Shown here: piece by piece, positions 26,595 to 35,061 of the stretch
Numbering within the stretch: position 1 is the stretch's first letter
How the letters are laid out: each line of letters opens with the position of its first letter
Notes under the pieces: generated by a model
The model's input: only the letters and a program-made list of their open reading frames with translations
What the model was told of the DNA's origin: nothing
Databases searched by the model: none
Translations under genes and position numbers: made by a program
NCBI RefSeq assembly: GCF_012952295.1
Contig: NZ_JABBCH010000008.1
Coordinates: forward strand, 62,001 to 126,000
Direction: 5' to 3'
Source of the DNA: Crystallibacter degradans
Lineage (GTDB): Bacteria; Actinomycetota; Actinomycetes; Actinomycetales; Micrococcaceae
DNA length: 64,000 nt

Positions 26595-27371
26595 CTAGGC
26601 AGTGCGCACGCTAGCGCCGTTGTCGGCGTCGTGTTCTTCCAGCAACTGGCGCTGCAGCTTCACCAGGATCCGGGCCAGCGCACGGGAGACCTGCATCTGA
26701 GTCATCCCGACCCGTTCTCCGACCCGCTGCTGGGATTCCTCCTCGAAGTACCGGTAGTACAGCAACTGCTGCTCGCGCCGGCTGAGCTCGCGGATAGCGC
26801 CGCGCAGCATGAGCCGCTCCTCCGCCTTGTCCAGCCTGTTGTCCGTGCCGCCCAGCAAGTCGGCCAGGTTCCGGCCCTCGGCATCCGCTTCCAGCGATTC
26901 CGGCCGCAGGCTGTTCTGGCAGTTCAGGGCCTCGGCTACCGCATCCAGGCTCTCGCCCAGTTCTTCCGCCAGCTCCGCCAGAAAAGGGTCCCGCCCCAGC
27001 CGCTGAGCCAGGGCCGGCCCGGCTTTGGCCGCCGCCGTTCGCAGGTCCTGGATATGACGCGGAGGCCGGATCACCCAGCAGCTGTCCCGCAGATACCGTT
27101 TGAGTTCGCCGGTCACCGTGGGCATCGCATAAGCGGGAAAATCCGTTCCGCGTTCAGGGTCGAAACCACGTATCGCCTTGAGCAGCCCCATCCGGGCAAC
27201 CTGCTTCAAGTCATCAAGCTCGCGCCCGGTGCCCACGTAGCTCCGCGCAGCCGTCTCCGCAATGTCCAGGTGTCCCAGCACCAGTTCCTCTTCAAGCGCC
27301 CGGCGGAGCGAGCCCTTTGCGCGCCGCGCCTGGCGAAAGAGTATCTTGTTGTTGCTGGTGGCAAGCTGCAT
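26595..27371 (-). CDS. RNA polymerase sigma factor, SigB/SigF-like
   Basis: A 258-residue alternative sigma-70 factor. Region 2 ('YVGTGRELDDLKQVARMGLLKAIRGFDPERGTDFPAYA'), the region 2.4/3 junction ('MPTVTGELKRYLRDSCWVIRPPRH'), and region 4 with the helix-turn-helix 'RVGERVGMTQMQVSRALARI' are visible. It falls in the stress/sporulation group (SigB/F/G). No RsbW-type anti-sigma gene is adjacent, but a STAS-like gene lies 156 bp upstream. A SigB-type promoter candidate precedes it (27408-27433), suggesting autoregulation. Confidence 0.88.
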   Translation of the reverse strand: MQLATSNNKILFRQARRAKGSLRRALEEELVLGHLDIAETAARSYVGTGRELDDLKQVARMGLLKAIRGFDPERGTDFPAYAMPTVTGELKRYLRDSCWVIRPPRHIQDLRTAAAKAGPALAQRLGRDPFLAELAEELGESLDAVAEALNCQNSLRPESLEADAEGRNLADLLGGTDNRLDKAEERLMLRGAIRELSRREQQLLYYRYFEEESQQRVGERVGMTQMQVSRALARILVKLQRQLLEEHDADNGASVRTA

Positions 27372-27407
27372 AACCGTTGACTCTCCTGATCAGGGGAACC
27401 ACGCGGT

Positions 27408-27433
27408 GTATCCGCGTTCCACTTCAGGGAAAC
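27408..27433 (-). promoter_or_regulatory. Candidate SigB/SigF-type promoter of the sigma-factor gene
   Basis: On the minus strand GTTT (27433-27430), 16 bases, then GGATAC (27413-27408), close to the GTTT-N14-16-GGGTAT pattern of actinobacterial SigB/SigF promoters. It is 37 bp from the sigma-gene start at 27371. Confidence 0.45.
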
Positions 27434-27527
27434 ATAAGCATGCTTACATATCAACGGTACTTCGGAAAAAGGTTGCCGGAAAACTTCTCCTACCCGGGGA
27501 GAAGAAGGTATAAGCCGAAGCAGCAGT

Positions 27528-27917
27528 TCAGGCGCTGTGCAGGTGCAGGAGCCGCGCGACGTCGGAATAAGTATCCGCCGGCACCCTGTCCATGCGGCAG
27601 ACCGGGGAAAGCTTCGGCAGCAGCAAGACAACGACGCCGACACCCTCCAGCACACAGCGCACTTCGGAATATATGGCCGTCGCATTGGCGCTTGAGGGCG
27701 CGGGCAGGTAGCCAAGCATCTCAAGCGCCTCGGTCTCCAGGTGCCGCGCCTCGCGCAGATCCAGGGTAAGGGAGACGTCTGCAGCCAGGGAGTGCGCCCG
27801 CCGCAGAACGCACAGCAGCGCCTGGCAGCTGGCGGCGGTCAGGCAGCCCTGGACATCGATCCGCGCGGTTTTGAGATCGGCGTCGAGGCCGACGACGAGC
27901 TGCAGTTTGTGATCCAT
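27528..27917 (-). CDS. STAS-domain-like protein (possible anti-sigma factor antagonist)
   Basis: A 129-residue protein whose first ~75 residues resemble a STAS fold: 'ARIDVQGCLTAASCQALLCVLRRAH', then a central 'VSLTLDLREARHLETEALEML'. In anti-sigma antagonists the corresponding block reads D-L-x-x-x-x-x-D-S-S-G-L with a phosphorylated serine; here it is H-L-E-T-E-A-L, so the serine is replaced by threonine or lost. Position 156 bp upstream of a SigB-type sigma gene supports a regulatory role. The C-terminal half is not recognised. Confidence 0.6.
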   Translation of the reverse strand: MDHKLQLVVGLDADLKTARIDVQGCLTAASCQALLCVLRRAHSLAADVSLTLDLREARHLETEALEMLGYLPAPSSANATAIYSEVRCVLEGVGVVVLLLPKLSPVCRMDRVPADTYSDVARLLHLHSA

Positions 27918-28007
27918 TGATCAGTCCCCGAAAAATAAGGCAACGGGCTACGGCTTAACCCGGCCCCCCAGTAAACCAGACTGTGCGGTGCATCACAAAG
28001 CCGGCAC

Positions 28008-28367
28008 TCAATCTCCGGAGCGTCCTGCTGCCGCTTGGCTCTTCGGCTGCTTGGAATCGACAACCTTTAACCCGATCACACAGCCAATGATCCCGAGGAG
28101 GAAAAGAATCTTCAGCAGCCCCGCGGCCTCACCGGTGAATACCACCGCATAGGCGACGGTCAGCACCGCGCCCGCACCTGTCCAGACGGCGTAAGCCGTA
28201 CCGATCGGGATTCCCCGCATGGCATAGCCCAGACCCACCATGCTCAGGGACAGGGCGATAAAGAACAGCACTGTCGGTCCCGGCCGTGACAGCCCCTCCG
28301 ACGCGCCGAGGGCGGTTGCCCAGACGGCTTCCAGCACTGCACTGATAAGCAAGACAGTCCAATACAT
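28008..28367 (-). CDS. SMR-family transporter, guanidinium exporter (Gdx)-like subunit
   Basis: A 119-residue protein with four membrane helices and the SMR fold. The conserved glutamate lies in 'SAVLEAVWATALG', and the TM3 motif reads 'AYAVWTGAGAVLT', which matches the Gdx/SugE branch (GAVxT) rather than the EmrE/QacE branch. A short basic tail (SKQPKSQAAAGRSG) is added. It starts three bases after the stop of the other SMR gene, so the two probably form a heterodimer. A guanidine-III riboswitch heads the operon. Confidence 0.9.
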   Translation of the reverse strand: MYWTVLLISAVLEAVWATALGASEGLSRPGPTVLFFIALSLSMVGLGYAMRGIPIGTAYAVWTGAGAVLTVAYAVVFTGEAAGLLKILFLLGIIGCVIGLKVVDSKQPKSQAAAGRSGD

Positions 28368-28370
28368 GGC

Positions 28371-28685
28371 TCAACCCACCGCCTTCAGGCCTACCACGCA
28401 GCCGATTATGCCCAGCAACAGCAGCACCTTCGCCCACGAAACCGCCTCGCCGCCGAAGGCCATCGAGTAGGCGGCCGTGAGCACGGCACCCACCCCGACC
28501 CAGACTGCGTAGGCGGTGCCGACCGGGATCGCCGTCATCGCGTAAGCAAGGCCAGCCATACTCACTGTCATCGCCACGAAAAACGTGATTGTTGGCCACA
28601 GTCGCCGGAAGTTCTTGGAGAGCCCCAGCGCCGTCGCCCACACGGCTTCGAGCACACCGGACAGGATCAGTATTACCCATTCCAT
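28371..28685 (-). CDS. SMR-family transporter, guanidinium exporter (Gdx)-like subunit
   Basis: A 104-residue four-helix SMR protein with the active-site glutamate in 'SGVLEAVWATALGLS' and 'AYAVWVGVGAVLTAAYS' in TM3, the Gdx signature. It is the first gene of a two-gene operon. Its ribosome binding site (AAAGGA) lies immediately after the 3' end of the guanidine-III riboswitch at 28698-28738, so guanidine probably controls translation. Function: proton-coupled export of guanidinium, possibly as a heteromer with the 119-residue partner. Confidence 0.9.
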   Translation of the reverse strand: MEWVILILSGVLEAVWATALGLSKNFRRLWPTITFFVAMTVSMAGLAYAMTAIPVGTAYAVWVGVGAVLTAAYSMAFGGEAVSWAKVLLLLGIIGCVVGLKAVG

Positions 28686-28697
28686 CGGAAATCCTTT

Positions 28698-28738
28698 GGC
28701 CAGTCTTGTCGCTCACCGGGTACTGATCCGTCGTCCGG
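28698..28738 (-). promoter_or_regulatory. Guanidine-III (ykkC-III) riboswitch
   Basis: On the minus strand this 41-nt element reads CCGGACGA, a short stem arm, TACCCGGT, GAGCGACAAGACTGG, then CC. The conserved CCGGACGA, ACCCGGT and GACAAGAC blocks and the 41-nt length equal the known guanidine-III fold, in which CCGG pairs with CCGG to form the pseudoknot. It ends just before the AAAGGA ribosome binding site of the first SMR gene, the usual arrangement for this class. A covariance search would settle it. Confidence 0.82.
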
Positions 28739-28870
28739 AGACCTGCAGCTTCGAGGTCTTGTTAAGAAGATATCAACGTACGACGGCGGTGGGTGGGTTT
28801 GGTTGCCGATCTCACCACCAGAAGCGGCCAACCTTGTCCGAAGGAGCGGCACGCGTGGCACGATGGACAA

Positions 28871-29422
28871 ATGGAGAACCCGGAGCCGCCGGACAGCTAC
28901 CGGCTCAACGCCGGTGCGCCGACGGAAGCGGACATCGATCAATACCGCCTGCTCAGCGCCAATGCTGCCGCCGGCGTCGGCGTTGTCTCCACCAGTTGGC
29001 GCGGACGGGACTACGCCGCCACGGTCACCGGCCACCTGTCGGTCTCCTACCATCCGCCCACCATGCTGGTCAGTCTTTACGGTGAGTCCCGTATCGCCGA
29101 GGCAGTTGCCGGTAGCGGGATGTGGGCACTGAGCCTGCTCACTGGCAGCCAGCGTGGTATCGCGAATTGGCTGGCCAGCCCCGGAACACCGCTGGAGGGG
29201 CTGCTGACCCAGGTCCCGTACCGGCGCGGGGCCGTCTCGGGCGCCGTCATCGTCGATCACGCCCTGGCCCATTTCGAACTACGGACCATGCAGATCCACC
29301 CAGCCGCAACGCATCTGCTGGTCGTCGGCGAAGTGCTCACGATGGGCTCCGCCGCATCGGGTGCGGATGAACTCGACCCGCTTGTCCATTTCGGTTCCGC
29401 CTACTACCGGCTGGACCGCTGA
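28871..29422 (+). CDS. Flavin reductase family protein
   Basis: A 183-residue FMN-binding protein of the flavin-reductase-like fold. Typical segments are 'GVGVVSTSWRGRDYAATVTG', 'SVSYHPPTMLVSLYGESRIAEAV', 'WALSLLTGSQRGIANWLASPG' and 'HLLVVGEVL'. Such enzymes reduce FMN/FAD for two-component monooxygenases or act as NADH:FMN reductases. ATG 28871 (MENPEP) is preferred to the upstream in-frame start at 28793. It is divergent from the SMR operon and is followed 20 bp later by the YihY-type gene. Confidence 0.88.
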   Translation: MENPEPPDSYRLNAGAPTEADIDQYRLLSANAAAGVGVVSTSWRGRDYAATVTGHLSVSYHPPTMLVSLYGESRIAEAVAGSGMWALSLLTGSQRGIANWLASPGTPLEGLLTQVPYRRGAVSGAVIVDHALAHFELRTMQIHPAATHLLVVGEVLTMGSAASGADELDPLVHFGSAYYRLDR

Positions 29423-29442
29423 TAACAGAGGATCAGGTGATC

Positions 29443-30522
29443 ATGACCGCAGCGAGCAGCACAGGAAGTCCCCGGGACAGCCGCAAGTTCCCGCCGCCGG
29501 ACAGCGACCGCAAGCCCGATTCCCCCACCGACCTGACCAAGCCCGCCTGGGGCTACATCGTCAAGCGCACCATCCGTGAGTTCAGCTCGGACCGCTGCAC
29601 CGATCTGGCGGCAGCCATGACCTACTTTGCCGTCCTGTCGGTCTTCCCCGGGCTGCTCGCCGTCGTCTCGCTGCTCGGCGTCGTCGGTCAGGGGGAAGCC
29701 ACAACCCGGACCATCATTGAGATGCTGGAACGGCTCGGTGCACCGGAAAACGCCGTCGGCCTTATCGAAGGGCCAATTAATCAGCTCACCACGTCCACCG
29801 CGGCCGGGCTGACGCTGGCCGTTGGTGTCATCGGTGCTGTCTGGACGGCGTCCGGTTATGTGCGGTCCTTCGGCCGGGCCATGAACAACATTTATCAGGT
29901 GCCCGAGGGCCGGCCGATCTGGAAGCTCTACCCGATCATGCTGGGCATAACACTCTCGCTGGTCATCGCGGTGGTCCTGATGATGCTACTCTTCCTGCTC
30001 TCCGGCCAGGTGGCCGAAACCATTGGCAGCATGATCGGCCTCGGCGATACAGCACTCCTCACCTGGAACATCGCCAAGTGGCCGCTGATGGTGCTGTTGT
30101 TGGTAGTCATGATCGCCCTGTTGTACTACGCGACACCGAATGTGCAGCAACCCAAATTCCGGTGGATCAGTATCGGGGCTTTCGTCGCCATCCTCGTTAT
30201 GGCTGCGGCTACCGCAGGTTTCGGTTTCTACGTCTCAAACTTCGGTAACTACAACGCGACCTATGGCACCATCGGCGGCGTGATCGTGCTGCTGTTGTGG
30301 ATTTGGATCATGAATGTGGTCCTGCTCTTCGGCGCGGAGCTGGATGCGGAAATAGAACGCGGCCGCCAGTTGCAGGCGGGCATCGAAGCGGAGGAAAAAT
30401 TGCGTCTGCCCCCGCGGGATACACGCCAAACACTGAAGCTCCGTGATAAGGAACTCGAGCTGGTCAACGACGGCCGCGAACTACGGCATATCCATTCACA
30501 TACTAATTACCGGGAGGGCTGA
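29443..30522 (+). CDS. YihY/BrkB-family inner membrane protein
   Basis: A 359-residue protein with about six membrane helices. The family hallmark 'LAAAMTYFAVLSVFPGLLAVVSL' lies near residues 47-70, followed by 'VWTASGYVRSFGRAMNNIYQV' and 'GVIVLLLWIWIMNVVLLFGAELDAEIERGR'. Both ends are hydrophilic; the tail is rich in Arg/Glu. ATG 29443 is preferred to GTG 29437. Function of the family is not established (once annotated ribonuclease BN). It follows the flavin reductase by 20 bp and may be cotranscribed. Confidence 0.9.
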   Translation: MTAASSTGSPRDSRKFPPPDSDRKPDSPTDLTKPAWGYIVKRTIREFSSDRCTDLAAAMTYFAVLSVFPGLLAVVSLLGVVGQGEATTRTIIEMLERLGAPENAVGLIEGPINQLTTSTAAGLTLAVGVIGAVWTASGYVRSFGRAMNNIYQVPEGRPIWKLYPIMLGITLSLVIAVVLMMLLFLLSGQVAETIGSMIGLGDTALLTWNIAKWPLMVLLLVVMIALLYYATPNVQQPKFRWISIGAFVAILVMAAATAGFGFYVSNFGNYNATYGTIGGVIVLLLWIWIMNVVLLFGAELDAEIERGRQLQAGIEAEEKLRLPPRDTRQTLKLRDKELELVNDGRELRHIHSHTNYREG

Positions 30523-30743
30523 ACTTCTTCGGCTACCTCGTCCTTAGCGTCGCGGGCATCGAGCTCGACCCGTAGTTCTTCGCTTCGGAATTCGGTTTCC
30601 GGATCCGGTGATCCCAGTTGCAGGTATTCGCGTTCCACCTGGCGCAGAATTCGGCTGTTGAGAATTTCCAACTCCGTATCCGGCACTTTGCTGAGGTCCT
30701 GCGGAAAGCCTTCCTCTGGGGGAAGGAGGCGCTTCGGGGCCAT
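30507..30743 (-). CDS. Small hypothetical protein
   Basis: A 78-residue, charged, probably helical protein (MAPKRLLPPEEGFPQDLSKV...; a central stretch LEILNSRILRQVEREYLQLG). Its 3' end overlaps the end of the YihY-type gene by 16 bp on the opposite strand. I see no known domain. Confidence 0.65.
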   Translation of the reverse strand: MAPKRLLPPEEGFPQDLSKVPDTELEILNSRILRQVEREYLQLGSPDPETEFRSEELRVELDARDAKDEVAEEVQPSR

Positions 30744-31073
30744 GGTTCACTCCAATAATTTTCAAGAGAGCCACAGGCTGTTGCTTAACCTGAATTCTGA
30801 AAGTAGCAGAAGCAGAAGTACTCCACAATGATTCTGGGTTCGGGTTGACATACGTTTCAGAAACTTTTAAAGTCTGCTTCCGCACCGACCCGCTGAGTCG
30901 CGGGGTCCTGCTGTAGGCCGGAATTTCAGTGAAACCTTGCATTGAGACCTCCGGCGGGTTCCGGTGCGGGGCTCCTGGCCCATAACGGCGGAATAACAAT
31001 ATGACGGCCGATCAACCGCAGCCGGCGGCCGTCCTGGGTCCGTTTTACACCGGGCAGGAGAACGGCAACGGCC
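30744..31073. other. Intergenic region with a promoter-like sequence but no gene
   Basis: 330 bp between two minus-strand genes. On the plus strand TTGACA (30845-30850), 17 bases, TAAAGT (30868-30873) form a sigma-70-like promoter pointing towards the antisense side of the DUF222 gene. Open frames here (30544-30999 minus; 31001-31399 plus) show no protein features. Confidence 0.35.
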
Positions 31074-32729
31074 TCAGAAGGGCGGCGGGTGCGCTTCCTC
31101 GTGGGACAGCAGAGGGAGTTGCGCCAGCGCGGTCAGATTGGCCGGTTGAAACGGATCCTGAGGATCAGGTTGTGACGGCTCCTCCGACCCAAGGTGCCGA
31201 GGATCGTGCGCGCGACTCCCCTGCCCGGTTCCCGGTTGGAACGGATGGTCGTCCGGTTTGGCGCTTCTTCGCCTGCGTGCCGATGGATCCAGTGGGCCGA
31301 TTGGCTCCGGAACGTCGAGATATCGGTGCCCGGTTGGGGCTACCCATTCCAGCACTCCGCCGTCCAACTGCCGGCATTTCCAACCGGCCAAGTGCTTAAG
31401 GTCATGATGCAATTTGCAGAGAGAAGCGAGATTGAGCAGCCGCGACAAGCCCCCGTCTTCCCACGCCACCGTATGATCCGTTTCGCAGCTTGCGGCCGGG
31501 CGGTCACAGTTGGGGAATCGGCAGCGTTTGTCCCGGAACTGGACCCAGCGCTTGAGCGCCTTGGGTGGAACGCGTTTCTTCGCCGCAGCACGGACGAACG
31601 TGCCATCATCCGAGATGAGAACCGGCAACCAGCTTTTGGCGAGCCCGGCCAGTTCCCGGGCCAGCGACGGCGGGAGCGGGCCGAACCCGGCCAAGTCCCC
31701 TGGTGCCTCGGACAGACCGAGCAAGGTTTCCAGTGAAACTGTGACGCTCAGGCCTGTGATGTTGATGGTTCCGCATGATCCGGACTTGGTCGTTCCGGAG
31801 TCCCCGGTCGGTACCGACTCGTCGCTGGCCGACTGTTGGCCGCGGGCTTCCAGCGGCGCAGCGTCCGGGTTGAGCAGCATCTCGCAGAATACGTCCGCCC
31901 GCAGCTGGGGCAGCGTCCGGGATTCCTCCGGGCCCTGCAGAGCACGGGCGCCAGCCTCCACACGGTCCTGGATCATCGCTGCGGAATGTGCAGGAATCTT
32001 CGCGTAGCAGTCCGCCATGCCGTCAGGCTGCGGCAGGAAGACTACCTCGCGTTCGGCCGCAGCCCGGTGGAAGCGGATTTCCAGTGGCTCCGGGTGCAGC
32101 GCATCGCGGTGTTTTTCCGCGAACTTCGCCAGCCTGCCCCGTGTCAGCGACGGCGCTTTCGGCAGCACTGCTGCTTCAAAATCGCTCAGCACAGCGTCCG
32201 GCAGGCTGGTTGCAGCGCGCGCAATTACCGTGGCCCGCTGCTGATCCAGCCGGCCGGCCTCCATGGCGTCTGCCGTGCCGGGCAGGAAATCATGGATGAA
32301 CTTAGCCTCTTTGAGCGCTTTGCGGGCCGATTGGTTCGGCATCGCCAGAGCGGCTGCTATTTCCCCGGCTGCGAATTTTGAGATGCCTTCCTGCCCCGGA
32401 CCATCAAGCTGCGGTCTCAGTTTCGCGAAGCGGTTAAGGGCGGCCGACTGCAGGGAGTCCGTCCAGGCGCGGTGCCTCGCGGAAGCCTTGAGGAACTCGA
32501 TGGCATCATCGTCATCGAGTGAGTCCGGATCGATCGAAGCCAACAGTTCCCCCAGCTTGGCCGGCGGCAGAATCTCCCAGCTGCCGACGAGCCGTTCCAC
32601 CGCGGATTGGCTGTTGATCATGGCCTCCACGGCCGCTTCCGCGAGAGCCTTGTAGAGGCCGCGTTCCAGCATGGAACCTCGGGGTTTGTCCGAAGGCAAC
32701 TCGGTCCGCATCGCGTTGTCCGTGCTCAT
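31074..32729 (-). CDS. DUF222 / 13E12-type protein with C-terminal HNH endonuclease domain
   Basis: A 551-residue member of the multicopy actinobacterial REP13E12/DUF222 family. The long helical DUF222 part covers roughly residues 80-300 ('GEIAAALAMPNQSARKALKEA', 'KAPSLTRGRLAKFAEKH'). An HNH nuclease domain follows at ~400-470 ('CRFPNCDRPAASCETDHTVA', 'LASLCKLHHDLKHLAGW') with its paired cysteines and histidines. The last ~80 residues are Pro-rich and disordered. These genes are often found as dispersed repeats; the biological role is unknown. No mobile-element ends were seen around it. Confidence 0.9.
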   Translation of the reverse strand: MSTDNAMRTELPSDKPRGSMLERGLYKALAEAAVEAMINSQSAVERLVGSWEILPPAKLGELLASIDPDSLDDDDAIEFLKASARHRAWTDSLQSAALNRFAKLRPQLDGPGQEGISKFAAGEIAAALAMPNQSARKALKEAKFIHDFLPGTADAMEAGRLDQQRATVIARAATSLPDAVLSDFEAAVLPKAPSLTRGRLAKFAEKHRDALHPEPLEIRFHRAAAEREVVFLPQPDGMADCYAKIPAHSAAMIQDRVEAGARALQGPEESRTLPQLRADVFCEMLLNPDAAPLEARGQQSASDESVPTGDSGTTKSGSCGTINITGLSVTVSLETLLGLSEAPGDLAGFGPLPPSLARELAGLAKSWLPVLISDDGTFVRAAAKKRVPPKALKRWVQFRDKRCRFPNCDRPAASCETDHTVAWEDGGLSRLLNLASLCKLHHDLKHLAGWKCRQLDGGVLEWVAPTGHRYLDVPEPIGPLDPSARRRRSAKPDDHPFQPGTGQGSRAHDPRHLGSEEPSQPDPQDPFQPANLTALAQLPLLSHEEAHPPPF

Positions 32730-32833
32730 GGTCTTACGCTATCCGCTGCCACTGACACTATCTGGGCAAGGAATCCCCAGGAACAGCATCGGCGACGTTC
32801 AGCGGGAGCATCTGAACGCGGACGAATCCGGCG

Positions 32834-33634
32834 TCAGCCTTTCCGCCATTCTCCACTGGTGATATGGGACCCGGCCTGCGGCCCCATTTGGAGCATGCCG
32901 CCGTCCACAGCCCAGGAAGCCCCGGTGACGTAGCTGGCTTCCCGGGATGCGAGGAACGCAATCACAGCCGCTACTTCCCGGGCATCCCCGGGCCTGCCCA
33001 ACGGGATGCCCGGGCGGTCCTTCTCCCGGGGATCTTCGTCCGTCTGCCCCGTCATGGGCGTAGCGATCTCCCCGGGTGCAACGGCATTCGCCGTGATCCG
33101 GTGCTCGCCCAGCTCCAGGGCCATGGTTTTTATCAGCCCGCCCAAGCCGTGTTTTGCGGCGTCGTAGGCAGAGGACCCCACGCGAGGCTGGTGTTCATGC
33201 ACGCTGGTCACGGCAATGATCCGCCCGCCATTACCCGCCGAAACCATCCTCCGGGCCGCCCGCTGCATGCAGACGAACGCGCCGTCGAGGTCGGTGGCCA
33301 CTACCTTGCGCCAGGTCTCGTAGCCGGTGTCCAGGAACGGTTCGCTGGCTCCGGTGCCCGCGTTGTTGACGAAGACGTCAAGCCCGCCCAGCTCCTCCGC
33401 GAGACTATCGACGACGTCGCCGCAATCAGGCAACTCGGTGGCATCCAGCCGGGCAACGACGGCCCGCCGTCCCAAAGCGCGGACCTCCGCAGCGGTGTCC
33501 TCCGCGCCGGCTTCGTCCCGGTGCCAGGTCACGCCGATGTCCAGGCCGGCTTCCGCGAGGGCGACGGCGGTGGCCCGCCCGATGCCTGAATCCGAGCCGG
33601 TCACGATAACCGTTCTGGGTTTGAACTCGCTCAT
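32834..33634 (-). CDS. SDR-family oxidoreductase
   Basis: A 266-residue classical short-chain dehydrogenase of the glucose-1-dehydrogenase/FabG-like type. The cofactor motif TGSDSGIG, 'VNNAGTGASEPFLDTGYE', the active-site YDAAKHGLG (Tyr-x-x-x-Lys) and 'VAPGEIATPMTGQTDEDPRE' are all present, ending with the usual 'SYVTGASWAVDGGMLQM'. The segment 'WHRDEAGAEDTAAEVR' suggests NADP preference, which is inference. It stands alone, divergent from alaA by about 105 bp. Confidence 0.9.
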   Translation of the reverse strand: MSEFKPRTVIVTGSDSGIGRATAVALAEAGLDIGVTWHRDEAGAEDTAAEVRALGRRAVVARLDATELPDCGDVVDSLAEELGGLDVFVNNAGTGASEPFLDTGYETWRKVVATDLDGAFVCMQRAARRMVSAGNGGRIIAVTSVHEHQPRVGSSAYDAAKHGLGGLIKTMALELGEHRITANAVAPGEIATPMTGQTDEDPREKDRPGIPLGRPGDAREVAAVIAFLASREASYVTGASWAVDGGMLQMGPQAGSHITSGEWRKG

Positions 33635-33738
33635 ACGCCCATTGTTCCCAAGCCCTCAGCAACGGACTACCCCTTGCCGGGAAATGGCCGGGTGGCGCAG
33701 ATCATAGGACGTTTGCGCGCGATATGAAAGCATGGACT

Positions 33739-35061
33739 ATGCGTCCTATGCAACACTCCAGCAAGCTCCAGAACGTCCGGTATGAACTGCGCGGGCCTAT
33801 CCTGCATGCGGCCAAGAAGATGGAAGCCGAAGGGCAGCGTATTCTGCGCATGAACCTTGGTGACCCTGCGCCGTTCGGGCTGGAAGCGCCGGAGTCGATT
33901 GTCGTGGACATGATCCACCATTTGCGCGAGGCCCAGGGCTACAGCGATTCCAAGGGCATTTTTTCCGCCCGCACGGCCATTTCGCAGTACTACCAGACCA
34001 AAGGCCTGATGCAGATCGGCGTCGAGGATATCTTCATCGGTAACGGCGTCAGCGAGCTGATCTCCATGACGCTGCAGGCTTTCCTGGAAAACGGGGACGA
34101 GATCCTCATCCCGGCGCCGGACTATCCGCTCTGGACTGCATCGGTCACCCTCAGCGGCGGCGGGGCCGTCCACTACCTCTGCGATGAGGACAACAACTGG
34201 TGGCCGGACATGGCGGATCTGGAAGCGAAGATCACGGAGCGCACCCGCGGCATCGTCATCATCAATCCGAACAACCCTACGGGTGCCGTCTATCCGCGGC
34301 ACATCATGGAGCAGTTCGTCGAGCTGGCACGGAAGTACGACCTGGTGCTTTTCTCGGACGAGATCTACGAAAAGATCACCTACGAAGACGCGGTCCACAT
34401 CCATACCGCTTCCATTGCGGACGACGTTGCCGTCCTGACCTTCAGCGGTCTGTCCAAGGCGTACCGGATGCCCGGCTATCGTGCCGGCTGGGTCGCCGTC
34501 ACCGGGCCGCGCGCCGCGACTGCCGCATACCGCGAGTCGCTGGAACTGCTGGCGTCGTTGCGGCTGTGTGCCAATGTTCCCGCCCAGCACGCCATCCAGA
34601 CCTCACTTGGCGGCTACCAAAGCATTAATGATCTGGTGCGGACCGGCGGGCGGCTGCGTGAGCAGCGGGATCGGGCCTGCGAACTGCTCAACGCGATTCC
34701 GGGCGTTAGCTGCGTTCCCGCCGCCGGTGCGATGTATCTCTTCCCGAAGCTGGATCCGGAGATCTACCCCTTCAGTAATGACGAGCAGTTCGTGCTGGAC
34801 CTGCTGCAGGAGCAAAAGATCCTGGTCTCGCACGGCACTGCCTTCCACTGGCCCACCCCGGACCATTTCCGGTTCGTCATCCTGCCCTCGGTGAATGAAA
34901 TCGAAGAAGCGGTACGCCGCATTTCCTCGTTCCTGGCCCTCTACCGCAAGAAGGCGGCAGCCGCTGCACAGACCGCTACGGCACAGCTGTCGCTGACGGC
35001 CATGGCTCAGGCTCAGGCGCAGGTCCAGGAAAGGGCGGCCGCCAGTAAACACCTGGCATAG
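33739..35061 (+). CDS. alaA: Glutamate-pyruvate aminotransferase AlaA-type
   Basis: PLP-dependent class I aminotransferase of about 440 residues, strongly like E. coli AlaA: 'SSKLQNVRYELRGPILHAAK', 'NLGDPAPFGLEAPESI', 'AQGYSDSKGIFSARTAI', 'IIINPNNPTGAVYPRHI', 'FSGLSKAYRMPGYRAGW' (PLP lysine in SKAYR) and 'LCANVPAQHAIQTSLGGYQS'. It makes alanine from pyruvate and glutamate. Start is chosen among ATGs 33724, 33739 and 33748 because MRPMQHSSKL aligns with the AlaA N-terminus. The last ~35 residues are an Ala/Gln-rich tail (AAAAAQTATAQLSL...) not found in E. coli AlaA. Confidence 0.92.
   Translation: MRPMQHSSKLQNVRYELRGPILHAAKKMEAEGQRILRMNLGDPAPFGLEAPESIVVDMIHHLREAQGYSDSKGIFSARTAISQYYQTKGLMQIGVEDIFIGNGVSELISMTLQAFLENGDEILIPAPDYPLWTASVTLSGGGAVHYLCDEDNNWWPDMADLEAKITERTRGIVIINPNNPTGAVYPRHIMEQFVELARKYDLVLFSDEIYEKITYEDAVHIHTASIADDVAVLTFSGLSKAYRMPGYRAGWVAVTGPRAATAAYRESLELLASLRLCANVPAQHAIQTSLGGYQSINDLVRTGGRLREQRDRACELLNAIPGVSCVPAAGAMYLFPKLDPEIYPFSNDEQFVLDLLQEQKILVSHGTAFHWPTPDHFRFVILPSVNEIEEAVRRISSFLALYRKKAAAAAQTATAQLSLTAMAQAQAQVQERAAASKHLA

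Noticed and set aside
30544-30999. 151-codon minus-strand frame
   Set aside because: Overlaps the better-supported 78-residue gene in another frame and has no recognisable features.
32758-32833. Possible insertion-sequence end beside the DUF222/HNH gene
   Set aside because: No inverted repeats or target duplications flank the gene; the family is dispersed but does not look mobile here.
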